From the NCBI GenBank assembly GCA_002332755.1, contig DDBO01000060.1, forward strand, positions 1 to 10,579: DNA of 10,579 bases, given 5' to 3'. This stretch comes from Bacteroidales bacterium UBA2030. GTDB taxonomy: Bacteria; Bacteroidota; Bacteroidia; Bacteroidales; TTA-H9. Below, in pieces: positions 1-5,852 of the stretch (the stretch's first letter is position 1; each line of letters starts with the position of its first letter). The position numbers and the translations under genes were made by a program. The notes under the pieces were generated by a model, which had not been told where the DNA came from, searched no databases, and saw nothing but the letters and a program-made list of their open reading frames with translations.

Positions 1-30
1 ACAATAGGGGGCCAAACCACATTCACCCTT

Positions 31-46
31 CATTCGTGCATTCGTG
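31..46. repeat. Tandem duplicate of CATTCGTG
   Basis: The octamer CATTCGTG occurs twice head to tail (31-38 and 39-46) and is followed by GC. It lies beyond the dsbD terminator in apparently non-coding DNA at the left edge. It could be a chance duplication or part of a dispersed intergenic repeat, which one window cannot decide. Confidence 0.4.
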
Positions 47-62
47 GCTTATAAAAAGAGAA

Positions 63-93
63 AGGCCGGCAGTTTAATCTCAACCACCGGCCT
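63..93 (-). terminator. Intrinsic terminator after dsbD
   Basis: On the minus strand, 25 bases past the dsbD stop codon, AGGCCGG (93 to 87) and CCGGCCT (69 to 63) form a perfect 7-bp GC-rich stem around a 17-base loop. A short GTT/AAC pairing inside the loop could tighten it. The stem is followed directly by TTTCTCTTTTT. Stem, position and T-rich tail all fit a Rho-independent terminator that closes the four-gene redox operon. Confidence 0.8.
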
Positions 94-118
94 AAGTTTA
101 AGCAATATTCCTTTTAGG

Positions 119-2218
119 TCATTGTTGCCGCTTGCGAAATGCCTCCAATCCCGAATCCAGGAAACGGATAAAGTTGTCCACGTTTAGATCGTAGGCCTTG
201 GGAGGCACCAACTGATTCCCATCGGGATCGAGCAACACATAATAAGGCTGCGCATTCACATTAAATCTTGAAATCTGAAAGTCAGCATATTTTTTACCAA
301 TCGTCTTTTTTACCTTGCCATCATATGACGAAACAATCCACTCGTTTTCAGGAAGTTCGGTCTTATCATCCACATACAAAGCAATAATAACGAAATCATT
401 TTTCAAGCGCTTTAAAACTTCAGGATGCGACCAGACCCTGGCCTCCATCTCCCTGCAGTTTACACAACCATGTCCCGTAAAATCAATAAAGACAGGTTTA
501 TTCAGCTTTTTAGCGCAGGCCAGTCCTTGCTCATAATCAAAGTATCCTTCGAGGCCATGCGGAAGGTGAAGGAATTCCGAGTATTTGGGTTTGTCACAGG
601 TTTCGTTAGTTGTCCCGGGAAAACTGGCCGTCTTTCCACTTTCCATGATCAATTTGGCATTGTCGCGAATCACCTGGTTCAAGTCGAAATCGTGGGACGA
701 CTGAGGAGGCAGATAACCTGCCAGTGCCTTGAGCGGAGCACCCCACATGCCGGGTATCAGGTAAACAACAAAACTAAAAGTAATGATAACCAAAGTCAGG
801 CGAAACACTCCAATGTGCGTAACCTCCGAATCGTGTTTGAAACGTATTTTTCCCAACAGATAAAATCCCATGAGTGTAAACACCACGATCCAAATGGCGA
901 TGTAGATTTCGCGGTCGAGTATTCCCCAGTGATAGGTCTGGTCGGCTACGCTCAGAAATTTCAGACCCAAAGCTACTTCGATGAAGCCCAATACAACTTT
1001 AACAGAATTGAGCCATCCTCCTGATTTAGGCAAATTGCTGAGCCAACCCGGGAACAAAGCAAAAAGGGTAAAAGGCAGGGCAAAAGCGAGGCCAAAGCCA
1101 AGCATACCCACAATGGGCTTTAAAATTTCTCCACTGGCTGAAGCCACAAGGATAGAACCTACGATGGGAGCGGTACACGAAAACGAAACCAGAACCAATG
1201 TAAATGCCATGAAAAAGGCACCCACGAGCCCCCCTTTGTCGGCTTTTTGGTCGGTTTTTGTCACCAGCCAGCTGGGAAGCACGATTTCGAATGCCCCGAA
1301 AAAGGAAGCTGCAAATACCATGAAGATGAGGAAAAAGAAAAGGTTGGGCAGCCAGTGAGTACTCAGAAAGTTGGCAAAGTTGGCTCCCAGCGTCAGTGCG
1401 ACCGCGGTCCCAATAATGGTATAGATAGCAATGATGCTGAATCCATAAAAAATGGCCTGAAACCGGGCTTTGGCTTTGTTGGTTTCATCGTGCATAAAGA
1501 AACTCACCGTCATGGGAATCATAGGAAAGACACAGGGGGTAAGAATGGCAAGCAATCCCCCAAGGAATGCCACCCAGAAAAACAACCACAGCGAAGAAGT
1601 TGAATTGCTGTCGGTTCCTTCGGTGGCTGTAACTTCTTCAGCAGCAGTTTGAGATGTCTTAATCTGTAAAGGCTCTACCAGTGAACTTCCCTTACCGGTA
1701 TCAGTGCTGGAGGTTGCTGTAGTGGTTGAAACAACTTCAGAAGCAGCACCTGCACCCGGGGTTAGGGTAAATTCAAACTCAACCTCGTTGGGAGGAAGGC
1801 AGCGGCTGTCGTCGCAACACATGAATTCGAGAGCTCCCTTAACTTTAAAGGGCCTGTCAACCAATGCTTTAACTTTTTGAGTAAAAACAGCTTTATGGTC
1901 GAAGTAGGCCACTTCCATCTCGAAGTTGGGGTCATACATCCGTTTAGGACGAGGCTCTTCTACCTTACCTACCAGCTGGAAATCGGAGGATGGATCGAAG
2001 CGGAAGGAAGTGGGTACCGGACCGCCCTCCTGAATGTTCTGAGAATAAAGATGCCATTTGTTCTCGATGGTGGCAGTGAAAATCAGTTTAAACTCCTTCT
2101 CACTGATTTTTTCGTGAGAGAAACTCCATTTTACAGGCTCAAGCACCTGGGCGTAGAGAACGTTTGAAGCCAGGGCCAGTGGCAAGATAAATGCCAGCAA
2201 TAATCTACGAATTCTCAT
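119..2218 (-). CDS. dsbD: DsbD-family transmembrane thiol:disulfide interchange protein
   Basis: Likely carries reducing equivalents from cytoplasmic thioredoxin across the inner membrane to periplasmic proteins. The 699-residue protein has all three DsbD modules. A signal peptide (about 1-24, ending LYAQ) precedes an N-terminal alpha-type domain with C134-x5-C140. A Ser/Thr/Ala-rich linker (about 155-208) follows. The membrane domain has about eight hydrophobic segments (roughly 209-492), with the paired cysteines C229 (LTPCVFPMIP) and C348 (SFSCTAP). The C-terminal thioredoxin domain has GHGC585-V-N-C588. These match the three cysteine pairs of E. coli DsbD. Oddities are an extra cysteine, C135, beside C134, and C541 and C568 before the thioredoxin site. 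The ATG at 2216-2218 opens directly onto the signal peptide, so the start is secure; no Shine-Dalgarno is seen. It is the last gene of the tlpA/DUF6029/omp28/dsbD unit, 36 bp after omp28, and is followed by a terminator. The family assignment is firm; the precise acceptors are inferred. Confidence 0.95.
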   Translation of the reverse strand: MRIRRLLLAFILPLALASNVLYAQVLEPVKWSFSHEKISEKEFKLIFTATIENKWHLYSQNIQEGGPVPTSFRFDPSSDFQLVGKVEEPRPKRMYDPNFEMEVAYFDHKAVFTQKVKALVDRPFKVKGALEFMCCDDSRCLPPNEVEFEFTLTPGAGAASEVVSTTTATSSTDTGKGSSLVEPLQIKTSQTAAEEVTATEGTDSNSTSSLWLFFWVAFLGGLLAILTPCVFPMIPMTVSFFMHDETNKAKARFQAIFYGFSIIAIYTIIGTAVALTLGANFANFLSTHWLPNLFFFLIFMVFAASFFGAFEIVLPSWLVTKTDQKADKGGLVGAFFMAFTLVLVSFSCTAPIVGSILVASASGEILKPIVGMLGFGLAFALPFTLFALFPGWLSNLPKSGGWLNSVKVVLGFIEVALGLKFLSVADQTYHWGILDREIYIAIWIVVFTLMGFYLLGKIRFKHDSEVTHIGVFRLTLVIITFSFVVYLIPGMWGAPLKALAGYLPPQSSHDFDLNQVIRDNAKLIMESGKTASFPGTTNETCDKPKYSEFLHLPHGLEGYFDYEQGLACAKKLNKPVFIDFTGHGCVNCREMEARVWSHPEVLKRLKNDFVIIALYVDDKTELPENEWIVSSYDGKVKKTIGKKYADFQISRFNVNAQPYYVLLDPDGNQLVPPKAYDLNVDNFIRFLDSGLEAFRKRQQ

Positions 2219-2254
2219 AATTTATGTTGCTTGTTGATTTTCTTACTCAATACA

Positions 2255-3133
2255 TTATTCCACAATGGCCTTTTCCGCTGCCTGAATCACCTCGTCTTTT
2301 CTGTCACCAGAAGTAAAGGTGAGGATTGCCACCACCTCACAGTTATTGGCATTCCAGTTGTCAGGAAGGGTAAATGTATGATTAAAAGAATAATAGGCAT
2401 TCTTTGCAAGGTTAAAGCCATCGTTAACGGGCTCTCCCCAAACACCATTAATACATGCGCGGAGAACGTGCTTATGTTTATAATCAAGAATATCGGGCAC
2501 AGAGCCAACCGAAGTTTTATTATTTTTCTGAGGCGAAACTATATCGTTTTCTATGATTGATAAGGTGAGATTTACAGGGCCTGTGAGGTCAGCAAGAGCT
2601 TTCACCTTAGTTTTTACCTGAAGCTTACGTGAAGAGGGATTCCAATCATTTTGAATTGTAATATAAGCTTCGGGCTCAGCCTCTAAAGCAGCATTCAAGG
2701 CAGCTTCCCATTTATCGGGTGTAAGCCGAAGGGTGGCATTGAAAGGCTTACGGTTGAGGATACCTGTGGGATACGACATAATGCCGAAATAATCATGCAA
2801 AGCAGTTCCTTCGGGAGTTCTGTAATCGGCAGTATAGTTGCCACTGCCATCGGGAGAGGCGAAATAACCGGCATGCACGCCGATGATGATCAGCTGCCCC
2901 GGATGGGCCAGCGAAAGCTGATGAGCCAGAGCAGCTGCCTCAGGGCAGTTCACACATTTATGACCTGTATAATCCTCAAGCAATACAATGCGTTTGTAAG
3001 TGGTATCTTCTATGTTTTGGCCTGTATCTATATGTCGTTCAACCAGTTCTAAATAAGGAGTCTCCACTTTTTCACAGGCAAACAACAGCATCAGAAGGGA
3101 GGCAAATAAAGGGAATAAATATTTTCTATTCAT
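2255..3133 (-). CDS. Omp28-family lipoprotein with thioredoxin-like CVNC site
   Basis: A 292-residue exported lipoprotein. The N-terminus has a basic start, a hydrophobic run and a lipobox L17-F18-A19-C20, so C20 is the predicted lipidated residue. The following EK is not an obvious inner-membrane retention signal as judged from E. coli rules. Residues about 45-150 look like a thioredoxin fold: a hydrophobic strand, then TGHKC60-V-N-C63-P, then a helix, and YPTG with P122 in the position of the usual cis-proline. The C-terminal half (about 155-292) looks beta-rich and holds C227 and C265. The family is named after Omp28 of Porphyromonas gingivalis; its biochemical role is poorly defined. The gene lies 31 bp after the barrel gene and 36 bp before dsbD, which suggests that the CVNC pair exchanges thiols with DsbD. 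The start at 3131-3133 is fixed by the signal peptide. Family membership is confident; reductase activity is inferred. Confidence 0.88.
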   Translation of the reverse strand: MNRKYLFPLFASLLMLLFACEKVETPYLELVERHIDTGQNIEDTTYKRIVLLEDYTGHKCVNCPEAAALAHQLSLAHPGQLIIIGVHAGYFASPDGSGNYTADYRTPEGTALHDYFGIMSYPTGILNRKPFNATLRLTPDKWEAALNAALEAEPEAYITIQNDWNPSSRKLQVKTKVKALADLTGPVNLTLSIIENDIVSPQKNNKTSVGSVPDILDYKHKHVLRACINGVWGEPVNDGFNLAKNAYYSFNHTFTLPDNWNANNCEVVAILTFTSGDRKDEVIQAAEKAIVE

Positions 3134-3164
3134 AACGATGTCAAAATTATTCTATGATTAACCA

Positions 3165-4883
3165 TTAAAGTGTGGAGGTAATGGTGAGCCCAAAACCCGT
3201 ATAAGCCGGAACATAGCGGCAAATACCACCTACGCAGAGAAGGCCTTCACGTTGACGACCATAGCTGAGAGAAATGCGGGATGATTTGATGGAATAACCG
3301 GCAGAGACGCCAAAGTAATGCAGTTGGTCTTCCTCCACCGGGTTACCATAATTGTATTCGTCCATAATCGAAAAAAACCAGTGCGGTGCGATAGTATATT
3401 CAAGGGTAGCACCCATCCAGTCGCCTTTGTCTTGTTGGGTAAATAATGCTTCAAGCTCGAGGCGTAAAGCCTTTTTATCATCCAGTTTCCAGGTCATGTC
3501 GAGCACACCAATATTGGTATAAATTTTACCATATTCATTGTTGTGGCCTTCGATTACGTCTTTGTTGTAAATCTGGCTAAACCAGGCGGCAGTGGCTTTG
3601 AAAGAAGAAGAAAATTTGCGAAAAACCTGCACTTTTAAGTCTTGGTAGTATATCTCGTCGCCAAAAGTAAAAAATGGAGAAGTATAGCCCAGAGTACCCG
3701 TTGAATCCACAGGGATGCCGGGAGCCGGACTTTCCTTCTTTATACTGTTTACCCGCGCAAAATAAATTTCGACATCAGTGCCATACTTACCACCCAAAGC
3801 AGAATTGCGGGGGATTTTATAATTTATTTGTCCCTGAATGGCCATCTCCCCGTTGGGTTGAGTGGCATATGGATACATATTGGCAAAAGAATAAGCGTGG
3901 ACCATGGTAACAGGAGGCAGGAAGTTAATATCAAGCACATTTCCCTTTTCATCCATCCTTGATTTAAACCCCATATTGTCGATACGTTTGGCCATTAACT
4001 GCACTCCAAATCCTTTTCTGCTGTAGGTAATTTGAGTGAGCAGGGCTTGGCCTCTGCGATAGATGTAATTATTAAGTGCAGAAGGATTGGGATCTTTGCC
4101 TACATATTCCGTCATCCAGCTCCAGTTTCCATAGCCCAGGTTTGCCAAAACAGACCAGGCACCCACATTAGAGGGCAATTTATATTCATACTTCTCATAA
4201 CTTCCCTGATTATCAATAGGGCGGATAAGCGTCTTGGTGGTCATTTTTTCGTATTTGCTCACCACCCCGGTACCCAGCGAGATTTTCCATTTGCTCTCGG
4301 CCAGGGTTGGAAAAATTTCATTGAGGTTGGCATCAGCATAAACACCTCTGACAATGCCCCTGTTGTCGGATTCAAATTTTTCCCAATAACTGCGCTGATA
4401 ACCTGCCACTGCCCTTAAGCTCACTCCCTCAATGGGTTTGAAGTGAGCGCTCAGTCCGTTAAGAGCATTGTCGTAACCCAGGCTCCATTCCTCGTAAGTA
4501 CGCAGAATCATACCAGAGCCAAATTGCTCGTAAATACTACCTGCCGACACAGAAAACTTATCGACCTGATACCTTGCATACCAGTTGGCTATACCATTAC
4601 CTTTCAAATCGGCAGGGAAACCCAACATGGGGGGCATGAAGGCCTCGTAGCGCAGGCCTGCTGAAAAATTTTGCAAAGTATAGTTTACCTGGGTATATCC
4701 ATTGATACCCATACGTTTTCCAGCCAGGGAGGTCTTATCGATACCCAAGGCTTTGTCGTTAGTATAATAAGCGGCATCGGTTTGAAAGGTGGCATTCACC
4801 GATGATTTTTCTGCAAGGTCCTGAGCAGTTACACTTTGAAACAAGAAAAGGCCCGCCAAAACGGGTAGCAGAAATTTCTTCAT
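3165..4883 (-). CDS. DUF6029-type outer-membrane beta-barrel protein
   Basis: A 572-residue exported protein. A signal peptide (about 1-21, MKKFLLPVLAG... ending VTAQ) is followed by a long run of alternating polar and hydrophobic/aromatic segments typical of an outer-membrane barrel, for example GINGYTQVNYTLQNFSAGLR and strands in the last 150 residues. The pattern resembles the Bacteroidota DUF6029 family, whose function I do not know. The protein has no cysteine except C550 and C555 (CVGGIC), which lie between what look like the last two strands and could form a disulfide in a loop. That pair, with three thioredoxin-fold neighbours, suggests a redox-active or redox-matured barrel. The gene lies 43 bp after tlpA and 31 bp before the Omp28 gene, so co-transcription is likely. 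The start ATG at 4881-4883 is set by the signal peptide. Barrel topology is a reading of the sequence; the DUF6029 name is from memory of the family and less certain. Confidence 0.82.
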   Translation of the reverse strand: MKKFLLPVLAGLFLFQSVTAQDLAEKSSVNATFQTDAAYYTNDKALGIDKTSLAGKRMGINGYTQVNYTLQNFSAGLRYEAFMPPMLGFPADLKGNGIANWYARYQVDKFSVSAGSIYEQFGSGMILRTYEEWSLGYDNALNGLSAHFKPIEGVSLRAVAGYQRSYWEKFESDNRGIVRGVYADANLNEIFPTLAESKWKISLGTGVVSKYEKMTTKTLIRPIDNQGSYEKYEYKLPSNVGAWSVLANLGYGNWSWMTEYVGKDPNPSALNNYIYRRGQALLTQITYSRKGFGVQLMAKRIDNMGFKSRMDEKGNVLDINFLPPVTMVHAYSFANMYPYATQPNGEMAIQGQINYKIPRNSALGGKYGTDVEIYFARVNSIKKESPAPGIPVDSTGTLGYTSPFFTFGDEIYYQDLKVQVFRKFSSSFKATAAWFSQIYNKDVIEGHNNEYGKIYTNIGVLDMTWKLDDKKALRLELEALFTQQDKGDWMGATLEYTIAPHWFFSIMDEYNYGNPVEEDQLHYFGVSAGYSIKSSRISLSYGRQREGLLCVGGICRYVPAYTGFGLTITSTL

Positions 4884-4926
4884 AGGTATTTTATTCTTCC
4901 TTTAATAAAACAATTCCCGTCATTCA

Positions 4927-5445
4927 TTATTCGAGGCTTTCGCCTTTATTTAGTTTGCGGATAACATTAATAAGCTCGAGCTCACCTCCTTCAGAAAAAG
5001 AAGTATGTTGCCACACGATATTCCCTTTGCCGTCGATAACGAAAGTATGGGGGATAAGGTTCACATTCATAGCTCTTTTAAAATCACCATTGGGGTCAAG
5101 CAGAACTTCCATATCCCATCCTTTTCCTTCTACAAAAGGCTTCACACGGGAAGATGAACGAGCATCATCTATTGAAACAGCAATAAATTTAACCCCGGTT
5201 TCAGCAACCCAGTCGGGATAGACCTCAGCGATTGTTGTGAGTTCTTTTATGCAAGGCTTACACCATAAAGCCCAAAAACTGATAATCATGGGCTTTCCGT
5301 TATTTGTCAGTTGGTCGGTTTTTACACTCTGACCATCCAAATTTTTGACTGTCACGGAGGGTAGTTTATTGCCCTGTTGTTGTGCAAAGCTTTGATTATA
5401 AGCAGTTAAACAAAGTAAAATAAGTAAAATTGGTAATTTTCGCAT
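4927..5445 (-). CDS. TlpA-like periplasmic thioredoxin (redoxin)
   Basis: A 172-residue thiol:disulfide oxidoreductase of the TlpA/ResA/AhpC-TSA group. The signal peptide covers about 1-22 (a leucine-rich core ending SFAQQ). The redoxin fold follows: LPSVTVKNLDGQSV, then FWALWC62-K-P-C65 as the redox centre, FIAVSIDD, and IPHTFVID with P132 as the cis-proline facing the active site. The size is normal for a single-domain secreted TlpA protein. C12 lies inside the hydrophobic core and does not form a convincing lipobox. It is the first gene of the unit ending in dsbD, so DsbD is its probable electron donor; the substrate may be a cytochrome c apoprotein, a peroxide, or the operon's own barrel. 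Two promoter-like elements lie within 65 bp of the ATG and a third about 220 bp upstream. The start at 5443-5445 opens directly onto the signal peptide, without a Shine-Dalgarno. Confidence 0.92.
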   Translation of the reverse strand: MRKLPILLILLCLTAYNQSFAQQQGNKLPSVTVKNLDGQSVKTDQLTNNGKPMIISFWALWCKPCIKELTTIAEVYPDWVAETGVKFIAVSIDDARSSSRVKPFVEGKGWDMEVLLDPNGDFKRAMNVNLIPHTFVIDGKGNIVWQHTSFSEGGELELINVIRKLNKGESLE

Positions 5446-5464
5446 AGGGTTAAAGTTTGGCGCA

Positions 5465-5472
5465 CAAAGTTA
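5465..5472 (-). promoter_or_regulatory. Candidate proximal tlpA -7 element
   Basis: TAACTTTG (5472-5465, minus strand) is a perfect TAnnTTTG -7 box placed 19 bases before the tlpA ATG. A start near 5458 would leave about 13 untranslated bases. No TTTG or TTG is seen at the proper -33 distance; the nearest is 29 bases upstream and belongs to the middle element. It is therefore weaker than the distal promoter by pattern. Confidence 0.4.
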
Positions 5473-5501
5473 TGTATTTAGTCAGATATGTATCATTATT
5501 T

Positions 5502-5535
5502 CAAAAATATAAGGTGGGAGGCCATTGGAAGCAAA
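5502..5535 (-). promoter_or_regulatory. Candidate middle tlpA promoter
   Basis: TATTTTTG (5509-5502, minus strand) matches TAnnTTTG, and TTTG (5535-5532) lies 22 bases upstream, one more than the usual 19-21. One arm of the 10-bp inverted repeat occupies the spacer, so a protein or structure at that arm could block this promoter. The same T-run may instead be the tail of the terminator-like stem. Confidence 0.35.
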
Positions 5536-5576
5536 GGGGAGTTAACCAAAATCCTGGATGCGACCTTCCCACCTTA
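5510..5576 (-). promoter_or_regulatory. 10-bp inverted repeat with T-rich flank, terminator or attenuator candidate
   Basis: TAAGGTGGGA (5510-5519) and TCCCACCTTA (5567-5576) are perfect reverse complements separated by 47 bases. Within the loop ATCC-T-GGAT can form a small hairpin. On the minus strand the second arm runs straight into TATTTTTGA, so the RNA would have a stem followed by a U-rich run. It could end transcripts coming from the regulator gene, attenuate leader transcripts from the distal promoter, or act as a DNA operator with arms on both sides of the proximal promoter's -33 region. The long loop weakens the plain terminator reading. Confidence 0.45.
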
Positions 5577-5595
5577 GGGGTTTAATTGTTTTTGG

Positions 5596-5625
5596 CCGGC
5601 GAATGTAAAAATGCATAGAAGCCGG
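5596..5625 (-). repeat. Small hairpin CCGGC/GCCGG in the tlpA leader
   Basis: CCGGC (5596-5600) and GCCGG (5621-5625) form a perfect 5-bp GC stem with a 20-base loop. It lies about 32 bases downstream of the start predicted for the distal promoter. It has no T tail, so it is more likely leader structure than a terminator. It could also be chance. Confidence 0.3.
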
Positions 5626-5662
5626 TTTGGAAAGAGCGGGTGCTTCCTTTACGAAAGCTATG

Positions 5663-5694
5663 CAAAAATATTTTCAACCGGTACTGTATCCAAA
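5663..5694 (-). promoter_or_regulatory. Consensus Bacteroidetes promoter, distal tlpA promoter
   Basis: On the minus strand TTTG (5694-5691) is separated by exactly 20 bases from TATTTTTG (5670-5663). This is a full match to the Bacteroidetes sigma pattern TTTG-N19-21-TAnnTTTG. Transcription would start near 5657 and run towards tlpA, giving a leader of about 210 bases that contains the hairpins described below. No experimental start site is available. Confidence 0.6.
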
Positions 5695-5699
5695 TTTTT

Positions 5700-5820
5700 C
5701 TCTACTATAGCACCTCTACAACAGCGGTATTTTCGTTAGAAACAAACCATAAGAAAACTCTACAAAATCAACAGGCAAAATATTAATATTCAATGCTATA
5801 TTGATCAGAATACTTCTACA
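5700..5820 (-). repeat. Four TGTAGAG-like direct repeats upstream of the distal promoter
   Basis: Read on the minus strand, TGTAGAAG (5820-5813), TGTAGAG (5764-5758), TGTAGAG (5720-5714) and GTAGAG (5705-5700) occur in the same direction. The last ends six bases before the -33 TTTG of the distal promoter. Direct repeats just upstream of a promoter suggest activator binding, but the spacing (about 49-56, 44 and 15 bases) is irregular. Confidence 0.35.
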
Positions 5821-5852
5821 CTTGCGAAATTTTAAAAGGATGAACAGGTAAC

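Larger units (their letters stand above)
5446..5852. other. 407-bp non-coding regulatory region upstream of tlpA
   Basis: No gene of normal size or codon pattern is present on either strand. The region separates the regulator gene's stop from the tlpA start, both minus strand. It holds, in minus-strand order, four TGTAGAG-like repeats, a consensus promoter (5694-5663), a CCGGC/GCCGG hairpin, a perfect 10-bp inverted repeat with a T-rich 3' flank, and two further -7-type elements near the tlpA ATG. An AT-rich palindrome (AATATTAATATT, 5779-5790) lies among the repeats. Individual elements are listed separately. A 24-codon minus-strand reading frame (5616-5542, starting MHFYIRRP) exists but has no coding support. 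Confidence 0.7.

Noticed and set aside
425..1024. 199-residue open frame on the plus strand opposite dsbD
   Set aside because: It is antisense to a well-supported DsbD gene, shows no domain or signal pattern, and its open length follows from the codon use of the real gene.
5779..5790. Palindrome AATATTAATATT as a possible operator or origin element
   Set aside because: It is made only of A and T in an AT-rich gap, so chance is a sufficient explanation; no iterons or DnaA-box cluster were recognised around it.
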